DNA from: JABDIY01 sp963751955
GTDB taxonomy: Bacteria > Actinomycetota > Acidimicrobiia > Acidimicrobiales > SZUA-35
Direction: 5' to 3'
Assembly (NCBI GenBank): GCA_963751955.1
Contig: CAVVWM010000002.1
Location: 781,780 to 845,779 of the forward strand
Length of the DNA stretch: 64,000 nucleotides
Position 1 is the stretch's first letter; each line of letters begins with the position of its first letter. The position numbers and the translations under genes are program-made. Of the stretch, positions 1 to 7,648 are shown one piece after another. Under the pieces are notes generated by a model. It made no database searches. It saw only the letters and a program-made list of their open reading frames with translations, and was not told the origin of the DNA.

Positions 1-2
1 GA

Positions 3-1898
3 GGCGACGGATCGGTGAACGACGTGGCCAGCGGAATCAACCTTCCGGTCAACGGAAACGGATTCGGCTACGACTTCGGTGAGATCACTCCTTCCAGCCT
101 CATCGGTCTGGTTCAGACTGTGGAGGGCAACCCGATTCCTGATGTGACCGTCGCCCTGACCGGAACCGACGATCGTGGTAATGCCGTTGCCGAGGTAGCG
201 GTGACCGCGGCCGACGGCTCGTTCGAGTTCGACGATCTCAGACCGGGAACCTACATCGTGACTCAAACCCAGCCGGCCGAGTACGGCGAAGGTGGTGAAT
301 CGGCTGGAAGTGCCGGCGGCACCGCTGCACTGAATGAGATCTCCGACATTGCGATTGTGCCTGCGACATCGGCTACCGGCTACATCTTCACTGAGACCAC
401 CGGTTCGCTTGACGGCACCGTGTACAACGATCGGGACAACAGCGGCGATCTCAGCCCCGGTGATGTAGGTATCGGCGGAGTCGAACTCACTCTCACTGGC
501 ACGGACTCAAATGGTTCGGTGTTGATGACGACCACCTCGGCGGCCGATGGCACGTACAGCTTTGATGGCCTTCTGCCGGGAACGTACGAGATCACTGAGA
601 CTCATCCGACCACCTATGCCGACGCTGTCGATTCGGTCGGTTCTCTCGGCGGCGACGGATCCACGAACGACGTCATTGCTGCTATCCCGGTCCAAGCTGG
701 CGAGTCTGGCACCGGCTATGACTTCGGCGAATCCGGTATTGAGATCTCGGGCCGTATCTTCCTCGACCGGGACTCAAACGGGGTCGAGGATGGAGCCGAC
801 TCCCCGCTGGGCGGCATCGTGGTCGTCCTACTCGACTCCAGCGGTGTTCAGGTAGCCGCCGCCTCGACCGCCGCAGACGGCAGCTATCAATTCACCGAGC
901 TGAGCGTCGGTGACTACACGGTTCAGCAGATTCAGCCCCCGGAGTGGGGCAGCTCCACCCCCAACGAGATCAGCTTCACCCTTACAAACACAGGACGTTC
1001 CGGCCTCGACTTCGGCGAAACCCCTGGTTCGATCAGTGGCGCCGTGTTTGCCGACGACGAGAACGACGGCATTAGTTCAGGCGACTTCGCTATCGAGAAT
1101 GTGAACGTGACCCTCCTCGACAGCTCCGGCGCCACGGTTACCACCGCCCTGAGCGCAGCCGACGGAACCTACCGCTTCGATGGCCTCCCCGCCGACGAAT
1201 ACACGGTCGTTATGTCGCCGCCGGTCGGCTCCACATTCAGCCCGGCCGACGTCGGCGCTGACGATCTCATCGATTCTGACTTCGACCGGATCACCGGGAC
1301 CGCCATCGCCGACGTGAGTCCGGGACAGAACCTGACAGATCTTGATGCGGGTATCACCCCGATCGTCCACGACGTAGCCGTGAACGTCACGGTCGAGGAC
1401 GATGATTACAAACCGAATGACCAGATCCCCTTCACGCTGACGGCCACCAACAACAGCAACGTCGTCCTGAGCGGTGGGGTTGTGATAACTATCCCCCTAC
1501 CTGCGGGCACGAACCTCATTTCCGCAGCCGGCGATAGCTGGACGATCACGCAGTCGGGAACCGTCCTGACGGCTCAGTTCGATGGTGACCTAACTCTCGA
1601 TCAGTCGGCGCCGGCGATTACGGTGACGCTTGCGCGGCCGACACCCGGATCGGTTCGACTGCTGGCCACAATTGCGATTCTCGACGTGGGTATCACCGAC
1701 GCAGTCCAGCCCAACAACACCGACGAAGCTGTTGCAAGCGTTGCAGCCCCACCCATCATCCCCGTGCCGCCGCTTCCCGTCACTGGAGCTGCAACCGCTC
1801 TGTTGTTGGCTGTCGGTGGATTCTTCGTCTTCAGTGGCCGAGGAATGCTCTTCTTCGCCGGCCGTAGAAGGGATGACGACGAAGAAGTGGTTGTCTAA
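3..1898 (+). CDS. Sortase-anchored surface protein with SdrD/Cna-B-like repeats (5'-truncated by window edge)
   Basis: The reading frame is open to the left edge. The residues before the first possible start (GTG 15) read GDGS, matching the GGDGS that precedes a later repeat, so the gene begins upstream. About four Cna-B/SdrD-type repeats follow; each ends in a pattern like AADGTYSFDGLLPGTYEITE, and some carry Asp-rich, calcium-binding-like stretches (NDRDNSGD, LDRDSNG). Next is a DUF11-like beta domain around residues 450-570 from the GTG. The C terminus is a sortase signal: LPVTG, a hydrophobic segment, then a basic GRRR tail. Extracellular, cell-wall-linked stalk or adhesin is the inferred role; the ligand is unknown. 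It ends 5 bases from the convergent thioredoxin-like gene. Confidence 0.85.
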   Translation, partial: GDGSVNDVASGINLPVNGNGFGYDFGEITPSSLIGLVQTVEGNPIPDVTVALTGTDDRGNAVAEVAVTAADGSFEFDDLRPGTYIVTQTQPAEYGEGGESAGSAGGTAALNEISDIAIVPATSATGYIFTETTGSLDGTVYNDRDNSGDLSPGDVGIGGVELTLTGTDSNGSVLMTTTSAADGTYSFDGLLPGTYEITETHPTTYADAVDSVGSLGGDGSTNDVIAAIPVQAGESGTGYDFGESGIEISGRIFLDRDSNGVEDGADSPLGGIVVVLLDSSGVQVAAASTAADGSYQFTELSVGDYTVQQIQPPEWGSSTPNEISFTLTNTGRSGLDFGETPGSISGAVFADDENDGISSGDFAIENVNVTLLDSSGATVTTALSAADGTYRFDGLPADEYTVVMSPPVGSTFSPADVGADDLIDSDFDRITGTAIADVSPGQNLTDLDAGITPIVHDVAVNVTVEDDDYKPNDQIPFTLTATNNSNVVLSGGVVITIPLPAGTNLISAAGDSWTITQSGTVLTAQFDGDLTLDQSAPAITVTLARPTPGSVRLLATIAILDVGITDAVQPNNTDEAVASVAAPPIIPVPPLPVTGAATALLLAVGGFFVFSGRGMLFFAGRRRDDDEEVVV

Positions 1899-1903
1899 GG
1901 TCG

Positions 1904-2725
1904 CTATTCGCTGGGTTCGGTCTCGGACTCAGGAGTGTCGACTGGTTCGGCGTCGGCATCGCTTTGGCGGTCTCCGTCGGCGCCGACGCTGTCGATCAAA
2001 TCACCGGTGGCGAGGCTCTGCCACAGCGTGAGCGTGATGTTCTCGTCGAGCTGACCTGCTGATCGTGCCATGATGTTGTTCTGGCCGTCCAGGTAGACGG
2101 CGTATGGGAAGCTGGCTCCTCCGTATGCATTGAAGGCACGGCTGAACTCGTCATCTCGAAGTATCGGTGACGTCCATCCGTCACGCTTGAGCCAGGTCTC
2201 GGGCGGGTAGTTCCGGTTCGGCGCGTCGATTACCGATGTCGACACGGCGATGACGCTGACGTTGTCAGGCTTCTGTCCGCTATCGATGAGGTTCTGCAGA
2301 ACGGGAACTTCCTCCTGGCAGAAGGGGCAGTGGTGAGCCAGGAAATACACCGCTTTGGGGGTGCCGTCGCCTTCGATCCGAACCTCGGTTCCGTCGAAAC
2401 TGGTGCCGACCAGCGTTGGCGCCTTTTGCCCCACGGCGGCGTCGTTCGAAGCGCTGGTCACCGCCACGTCTCGTGGAAACTCGATTACTGCGGGCCCTTC
2501 GATGGTGACTTCTGAAGTCTGTGGGGCGTCTGAGATGTCGCTGTCGCGATTGCTGGCGAGATAGGCGACACCACCGAGGCCGATCACAACCAGGGCCAAG
2601 ATGGCGATGGTGAAGCCACGGTTCGAGCTGTCGTTGGCGCTGATCGTCGGCGCCGCGGCCCCCTTCTTGGCGGTCACGTTTGTGTTGAATCCTTGACGGT
2701 TCTTGGGTTTGTCGTCGGATGCCAT
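1904..2725 (-). CDS. Membrane-anchored thioredoxin/TlpA-like redox protein
   Basis: This 273-residue protein has a cytoplasmic N terminus, one membrane segment around residues 38-57 and an extracytoplasmic thioredoxin fold. The likely redox motif is CPFC at residues 133-136 (context HHCPFCQEE), followed by a TlpA-like core with a probable cis-Pro region at GGASFPYAV. The tail is acidic and low complexity. Its ATG overlaps the stop of the upstream dsbB-like gene by one base, so the two are co-transcribed. Together they suggest oxidation or isomerisation of disulfides in exported proteins. The family is clear; which partner proteins it serves is not. Confidence 0.8.
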   Translation of the reverse strand: MASDDKPKNRQGFNTNVTAKKGAAAPTISANDSSNRGFTIAILALVVIGLGGVAYLASNRDSDISDAPQTSEVTIEGPAVIEFPRDVAVTSASNDAAVGQKAPTLVGTSFDGTEVRIEGDGTPKAVYFLAHHCPFCQEEVPVLQNLIDSGQKPDNVSVIAVSTSVIDAPNRNYPPETWLKRDGWTSPILRDDEFSRAFNAYGGASFPYAVYLDGQNNIMARSAGQLDENITLTLWQSLATGDLIDSVGADGDRQSDADAEPVDTPESETEPSE

Positions 2726-3216
2726 CAGGCAGCCTTTCGTGTGTTGAGGAAGACCATGGTCATGACGCCGGCAAAACCGACTGCAGCCATGGTCGGGATG
2801 GTTATGAAGCCGAAGGTTTCAACCCACGGCAGGCCACAGGGGTTGAGCGGGTCGCAGAACCCACCCTCGTGGCCGGCTAATGGGTCGTAGGCGAATTGTT
2901 CGTACCGGTGGTAGACGGCGACTCCGAGTCCCACGGTCGACAGTGCGAATGCGATCCATTTCAGGGCGCTGTTCTTGGTGAACACCGCAGCGATCAGGAG
3001 AAAGGCCGCCGGGTACATGAAGAATCGTTGAACCCAGCACAGGCGGCACGGGTCGAAGTTGGCAATCTCCGACATGTACAGGGACCCCAGCATGCTGGTG
3101 GTAGCGATCGCCGCACCGATCTCCAACGACAAGGGTTTTAGGAACCGAACTACGCCCAGGTCCGCCGAGCTCAAGGAATCTATGGCGAGCGCGACGATGC
3201 CCGCCACGACCAACAA
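2725..3216 (-). CDS. dsbB: Disulfide bond formation protein, DsbB/VKOR-like quinone-linked oxidase
   Basis: A small four-helix membrane protein with the DsbB signature CRLCW in the first periplasmic turn and a second Cys pair in FCDPLNPCGLPW. DsbB proteins pass electrons from a thioredoxin-fold oxidant to quinone, which fits the overlapping downstream CPFC protein. The start is uncertain: the listed start is TTG, the frame runs on to an upstream stop near 3247, and no ATG or GTG lies in that extension. The first helix, beginning close to the start, is hydrophobic either way. Length (163 residues) is normal for the family. Confidence 0.8.
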   Translation of the reverse strand: MLVVAGIVALAIDSLSSADLGVVRFLKPLSLEIGAAIATTSMLGSLYMSEIANFDPCRLCWVQRFFMYPAAFLLIAAVFTKNSALKWIAFALSTVGLGVAVYHRYEQFAYDPLAGHEGGFCDPLNPCGLPWVETFGFITIPTMAAVGFAGVMTMVFLNTRKAA

Positions 3217-3429
3217 GCTGAGGAGCGCGAAAAGAGCGATACCGATTCAACGTTCATGCGCCGACCATTGTGCACCAGACCCACGTCGAATGGAGGACGC
3301 GGCGGCAACGATTCAAGCCTTCGCAAAGTGCGCGTGGCGAGTCTGGAGAGGCCCTGGTTTCCTCAGGCACGCACACAAACACCGTCTCCAGTTCGAGTTG
3401 ACCCCCCGACACCACTAACCTCTGCGATC
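3217..3429. promoter_or_regulatory. Divergent intergenic region between dsbB and the carboxyltransferase gene
   Basis: About 210 bases separate the outward-facing dsbB and pccB genes, so promoters for both should lie here. I see no convincing -35/-10 pair and no strong Shine-Dalgarno in front of the GTG at 3430. Open frames through this stretch lack recognisable protein similarity. Confidence 0.35.
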
Positions 3430-4980
3430 GTGGTTGATTCTTCCCTACAGACCAAGCTCGCCGATCTTTCCGCAAAGAAAGCGGAGGCGCTACGGGGTGG
3501 CTCCGAACGAGCGATCCAGCGGCAGTACGACAAAGGCAAGATGCTGGCACACGAGCGAATCGAGTACTTGTTGGACGACGGTTCGTTCAATGAGCTGGAT
3601 CTGCTGGCCCGCAGCAAGAATTCCAGCTCGAAAGAACGGCCTTACACCGACGGCGTCATCACCGGCTGGGGGACGATCGAGGGCCGTAAGGTCTTCGTCT
3701 CGAGCCAGGACTTCACCATCATGGGTGGATCCCTGGGGGAGACCTTTGCGGACAAGATGCACAAACTGATGGATCTTGCTCTCAGCGTTGGCGCTCCGGT
3801 CATCGGCCTTAACGACGGCGCCGGTGCTCGTATCCCCGAAGGTGTAGTCAGCCTCGACGGGTATGGGGGCATCTTCTACCGCAATGTGCAGGCCTCGGGC
3901 GTCGTGCCCCAGCTCAGCGTAATCATGGGGCCCTGCGCCGGCGGCGCCGTGTACAGCCCGGCGATGACCGACTTCATCTTCATGGTCCGCGAGACCAGCC
4001 ACATGTTCATCACGGGACCCGACGTGGTGAAGACCGTGACCGGTGAAGAAGTCACGCTCGAAGAACTCGGCGGAGCAGGAAGCCACAGCACCAAGAGTGG
4101 CGTAGCCACATTCACTGCTGCCGACGAGAAGTCCGTGCTCGACGATGTGCGCTACGTGCTGAGTTTCCTTCCCAGCAACAACCTTGAGCCGGCCCCATTC
4201 GAGCCTTCGACCGATGACCCTCAACGCGAGTGTGAGGAGCTCGATTCGGTGCTTCCGGAGACGTCCAATCATCCCTACGACATGAAGGCCATTGTCCGCT
4301 CGGTTCTGGACGACGGAGATTTCTGCGAATACCACGCGAACTGGGCACCCAGCATCGTGTGCGGCTTCGGTCGCCTCGACGGTCATGCTGTTGGTGTTGT
4401 GGCGAACCAACCAATGGTGCTCGCTGGTGTTCTCGACATCGAGTCGTCCTCCAAAGCAGCCCGATTCGTTCGCACGTGCGACGCTTTCAACATCCCGCTT
4501 GTGACCTTCGTCGACGTACCCGGGTTCCTGCCCGGCGTCGATCAGGAGTACGGCGGCATCATCCGCCACGGGGCCAAGCTGCTGTACTCCTACTGTGAAG
4601 CGACGGTGCCAAGAATTCAGGTCGTCATCCGCAAGGCCTATGGCGGAGCGTATGTGGTGATGGATTCCAAGGCGATTGGCTCTGACCTCAGCTATGCCTG
4701 GCCGTCGGCGGAGTTGGCTGTCATGGGACCCGAAGGTGCTACTGACATCGTGTACCGCCGAGAAATCCAATCGGCAGCCGATCCGGCCGCCCGGCGTTCT
4801 GAACTGATCGCCCAGTACAAGGCCGACTACGCCAATCCGTGGATCGCCGCCGAGCGAGGGTACGTCGATGACGTGATCGCTCCCCGCGACACCCGTCGCA
4901 AGCTGATCGCCGGGTTTGAAATGCTCAGAACCAAGAAAGAAGAGCTTCCCCCGAGAAAGCACGGAAACGTTCCGCTGTGA
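3430..4980 (+). CDS. pccB: Acyl-CoA carboxylase carboxyltransferase (beta) subunit, propionyl-CoA carboxylase type
   Basis: About 516 residues, the normal length for AccD/PccB-type carboxyltransferases, which move the carboxyl group from biotin to an acyl-CoA such as propionyl-CoA. The N terminus (KLADLSAKKAEAL, then GKMLAHERIEYLLDDGSF) is the usual family start, so GTG 3430 is preferred over the much longer open frame from 3256. The oxyanion-hole glycines are visible in GLNDGAGARIPEG and MGPCAGGAVYSP in the N-terminal half and in RKAYGGAYVVM in the C-terminal half. A possible epsilon subunit lies downstream beyond a repeat array. Substrate (propionyl versus acetyl) is inferred, not shown. 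An alpha (biotin) subunit is not in this window. Confidence 0.88.
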   Translation: MVDSSLQTKLADLSAKKAEALRGGSERAIQRQYDKGKMLAHERIEYLLDDGSFNELDLLARSKNSSSKERPYTDGVITGWGTIEGRKVFVSSQDFTIMGGSLGETFADKMHKLMDLALSVGAPVIGLNDGAGARIPEGVVSLDGYGGIFYRNVQASGVVPQLSVIMGPCAGGAVYSPAMTDFIFMVRETSHMFITGPDVVKTVTGEEVTLEELGGAGSHSTKSGVATFTAADEKSVLDDVRYVLSFLPSNNLEPAPFEPSTDDPQRECEELDSVLPETSNHPYDMKAIVRSVLDDGDFCEYHANWAPSIVCGFGRLDGHAVGVVANQPMVLAGVLDIESSSKAARFVRTCDAFNIPLVTFVDVPGFLPGVDQEYGGIIRHGAKLLYSYCEATVPRIQVVIRKAYGGAYVVMDSKAIGSDLSYAWPSAELAVMGPEGATDIVYRREIQSAADPAARRSELIAQYKADYANPWIAAERGYVDDVIAPRDTRRKLIAGFEMLRTKKEELPPRKHGNVPL

Positions 4981-4995
4981 GATGTTCGTTATTCT

Positions 4996-5427
4996 GCCTT
5001 CGCTCGCCGGCGCTCGTTCCTCGCTCTGGGTCGCTCCGGACTCGCTCCGCTCAAACAAATCCCCGGGCGCTCGATGCTGCTGCGTCCCTGTCGTTCGGCG
5101 GCGCTGAGCGCCTTCTCACTTACCGCCTTTCGGCGCTGAGCGCCGAAACGCTTCTTCTTGGCGGTGTCAAAACCGCAAAGCGCGTGCCGCTCAAACAAAC
5201 CCTCAAAGCCGCTACGTACCTGTCGTTCGGCGGCGCTGAGCGCCTTCTCACTTACCGCCTTTCGGCGCTGAGCGCCGAAACGCTTCTTCTTGGCGGTGTC
5301 AAAACCGCAAAGCGCGTGCCGCTCAAACAAACCCTCAAAGCCGCTACGTACCTGTCGTTCGGCGGCGCTGAGCGCCTTCTCACTTACCGCCTTTCGGCGC
5401 TGAACGCCGAAACGCTTCTTGCTGGGC
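4996..5427. repeat. Array A: tandem 132-bp GC-rich repeat, inverted relative to array B
   Basis: Two complete 132-base units (word tgtcgttcggcgg at 5089, 5221 and 5353) plus a partial third, preceded by a related leader beginning about 15 bases after the pccB stop. Each unit contains hairpin-forming palindromes such as ggcgctgagcgcc. The same units occur in reverse complement at 12266-12801. The array is open in several frames only because the period is a multiple of three; I do not regard it as coding. Confidence 0.9.
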
Positions 5428-5440
5428 GGTGCTGTGCGGA

Positions 5441-5614
5441 ATGATTGTTGAGCCGGTTCCTACCGATGACGAGGCTGTGGCGATCACGGCCGCGTTGACC
5501 GTCGTGTTCAACAGCGGGGGGCAGTCCGAAGAAATCCCGGCGCCCAACACAACTTGGCGATTCAGCGGCCGGCGCTGGGCGTCCCAGCGATTCGGAGCTC
5601 GCACAACTCGATAG
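5441..5614 (+). CDS. Small protein, possible acyl-CoA carboxylase epsilon subunit
   Basis: A 57-residue open frame beginning at ATG 5441. It has the shape of actinobacterial AccE/PccE proteins: a short N-terminal PTDDEAVAITAAL helix resembling the family's PTDxELAAL motif, a variable linker, and a Trp/Arg-rich end (TTWRFSGRRW). Epsilon subunits are short, poorly conserved and usually encoded directly after the beta subunit, as here, though the 132-bp repeat array intervenes. The call rests on position and a weak motif. A chance frame is possible. Confidence 0.45.
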   Translation: MIVEPVPTDDEAVAITAALTVVFNSGGQSEEIPAPNTTWRFSGRRWASQRFGARTTR

Positions 5615-5621
5615 GGCAGCC

Positions 5622-6380
5622 CTAACCAACCACGTCGGACAGGCGCTCCAGCCAATCGAGAGTGACCATCCCGTCATCCAGTCGAGGGCCGTCGCCGATC
5701 AGAAAAGCCTGTGTCTCTGGATCACCGAGACTGCTGACAGCGACCGCTGCGCTCGACAGGTTTTGGTCACCCGCATAGGCTCCCGGCGTCGCCACAACTG
5801 TCGCTCCGGCGATGAACGCTGAGGCGATGCTGGCCTCGCTGTCTTCGATGGCGATGGTTCTCGAGGGTCGGACATCAAGCCGGGACATACAGACCACGTG
5901 AGCGTCCGGCGTGGGTTTTCCTCGGTCGAGGTCGTGGATACTGGTCACTATGTCGAAGTCGTCCAGCTTGAGGCGACCGCCGAAGGCCTCGAAATTCGAG
6001 CGGATGTTGTCCAACGAGGTGGATGTCGCCAGACCGACACGTACGTCTGCGGAGCGAGCCTCATTCACGACGCGGGCAACTCCAGGCCTCAGCACCGTCA
6101 TCGAATCGCGCACCAGCGCGGCGTAGAGCTTGGCTTTGAAGGCGTAGAGATCGGCTGCGGTCGACTCGGTGATTGAGTCGTCGCCGTACGAGCGAGCGAA
6201 GGCGAGAATGCGCTCCTTACCGCCTACGGTTTCGAGCAGGCTGATGTAGGTGTCCTCGGACCACTCCCACTCAAGACCGAGTTCTTTGAAGGCCTGATTG
6301 AATGCAAGACGGTGAAGATCGCTCGTCTCGCTGATGGTCCCGAGGGACCCAAACACAATCGCTTCAAGATTCCGAGCCAA
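5622..6380 (-). CDS. CbbY-like HAD-superfamily protein lacking the catalytic aspartates
   Basis: 252 residues, TTG start. The overall match is to CbbY/beta-phosphoglucomutase-like HAD proteins: a helical cap with VGGKERI, motif II (ATSTS), motif III Lys (GKPTPDAH) and motif IV (AIEDSEAS). Motif I is abnormal: family members have FDxDGTL, but here residues 10-16 read FGSLGTI, so both the nucleophile and the acid/base Asp are replaced. The protein is otherwise intact and uses ordinary codons. Known HAD chemistry requires the first Asp, so a non-catalytic (binding or regulatory) role is inferred. Calling it a phosphatase or mutase would be unsafe. Confidence 0.8.
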   Translation of the reverse strand: MARNLEAIVFGSLGTISETSDLHRLAFNQAFKELGLEWEWSEDTYISLLETVGGKERILAFARSYGDDSITESTAADLYAFKAKLYAALVRDSMTVLRPGVARVVNEARSADVRVGLATSTSLDNIRSNFEAFGGRLKLDDFDIVTSIHDLDRGKPTPDAHVVCMSRLDVRPSRTIAIEDSEASIASAFIAGATVVATPGAYAGDQNLSSAAVAVSSLGDPETQAFLIGDGPRLDDGMVTLDWLERLSDVVG

Positions 6381-6444
6381 TGTCGCTACCTCAATCCGAA
6401 CCTAGACGAGTTGCAGCGCCGGTGCGCACCCGCGTGAGGACTCG

Positions 6445-7228
6445 TCAGTCGTGGGCGGCGACCGCCACTTCGATTCGGTCCTGTCGCCATTCACGAGCAG
6501 ATTCCAGCGCCGTTTCCGCAGCGTCCATGATCTCATTCACCCCGAAGGCATGGGCCGGGTAGCAGGCAACGCCGGCCCACAACGTGAAGCCGGTGCGTGT
6601 GGTGAGAATCTGCCGACGGATCCGTTCGACGGTCCAGATAGCGCCGTTCTCGGGCGTGTCTTCGAGAAGAAGTGCAAAGTAGCCATTGCGGAGTCGACAC
6701 GCGGTGTCGGCTTCCCGCAGAGTGATCCTGACAGCCTCAGCGACGAGTTCTGCGTCGGCTTCAAAGGGATCGGTATCTGGAAGACCCTCGACAACCTCGA
6801 GCAGAACCACCGCAACCGGGCGGAGGTGCCGCCGAGCAGCCGCGATTCGACTTTCAATCGCGAACGTTGAAAAAGCTCTCCGAGAACAGTCCGGTTGAGG
6901 CATCGGTGAGCGCATCTGCACCGGCGCCGGATCCATCAACATCGCCAAACGCCACGGCGTCGAGTTCGGAGCGCAGGCGTTCCTCGATTTCCTGGCTCTC
7001 GGATCGAACCGCCCTGAGCTCGTCTTCAACGAGCCGCTGAATTGCCGCCTGTTCATCGAGCTGTTGAGCCAGTCTGACCCCGGCAACACCGGCGGCAAGT
7101 CCGAGTAATCCGGCCACGCCAGCAAAGACTTGCTGTTCGAACGCGACCGCGATCAGGCCCGTCAGAAGTGACAAGATTCCGGTCATCAGACCGGGTAGCG
7201 CGGATCGACCACTCATCGGTCTATCCAT
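6445..7228 (-). CDS. Membrane-anchored degenerate GGDEF-domain protein, frame-broken
   Basis: The first frame (from ATG 7228) gives a hydrophobic hairpin around residues 14-50, a charged coiled coil at about 52-92 and the opening of a GGDEF domain (DASTGLFSESFF). The domain continues in the next frame with AIESRIAAARRHLRP, VAVVLLEV and the rest of the fold to 6445. Removing one base from the A-run at 6870-6874 (T-run on the coding strand) joins them into about 260 residues. The signature is also lost: where cyclases have GGDEF this reads RNGYF, so diguanylate cyclase activity is unlikely. The break may be a sequencing indel; the active-site loss is independent of it. Confidence 0.7.
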
Positions 7229-7391
7229 CGGCGTCTGAGCACAGAACTGAAGGGTAGTAGAGAGGAAGCTCGCAGTGTTGCTCCTTTCCCTCCGAGCCAG
7301 GTTGGGGACCGGCCGTAACCCGATTTGAACTGTAGAAAGGTCTGCGACCTACGAGCAGAAACTCCCGTCCCCGGGCGACTCAAAGGCCCAG

Positions 7392-7645
7392 GCGAGCGTG
7401 GAGGGCCCCCGGAGGGATCACCGTCCCCGGGCGACCCGTAGGGCCGTGTCCATGAAGCGAGGGCCGCCAGGCCCGAGTGAGAACATGGACCGAAGAGGCT
7501 CGAAGGCGAGCGTGGAGGGCCCCCGGAGGGATCACCGTCCCCGGGCGACCCGTAGGGCCGTGTCCATGAAGCGAGGGCCGCCAGGCCCGAGTGAGAACAT
7601 GGACCGAAGAGGCTCGAAGGCGAGCGTGGAGGGCCCCCGGAGGGA
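7392..7645. repeat. Tandem 114-bp GC-rich repeat abutting the ecm stop codon
   Basis: Units start at 7392, 7506 and 7620 (word gcgagcgtggagggccccc), giving two full 114-base copies that look identical and the first 26 bases of a third. The array ends 3 bases before the stop codon of the minus-strand mutase gene, so it lies directly 3' of that gene. It contains ccctccgggggcc and ttctcactcgg (minus-strand sense), also present after nuoN. An 84-codon open frame exists only because the period is a multiple of three. Confidence 0.9.
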
Positions 7646-7648
7646 CAA

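Noticed and set aside
3490..5058. A 522-codon open frame antisense to pccB
   Set aside because: It is the complement of a clear carboxyltransferase gene, and its translation is His/Asp/Arg-rich with no recognisable domain. High-GC coding DNA often leaves the opposite frame open.
4977..5444. Long open frames inside array A (and similarly in array B and the 114-bp arrays)
   Set aside because: The periods are multiples of three, so a stop-free unit stays open whatever its function. The translations are repeats of the same stretch without known domain or signal.
6854..6900. Programmed +1 frameshift at the T-run of the GGDEF gene
   Set aside because: Similar single-base breaks occur in several unrelated genes of this window, so sequencing indels explain it better; no stimulatory structure was noted.
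7310..7380. tRNA-like text (gatttgaact near ggtctgcgacc)
   Set aside because: The T-loop-like sequence lacks a pairing stem, and no acceptor or anticodon arm could be completed on either strand.
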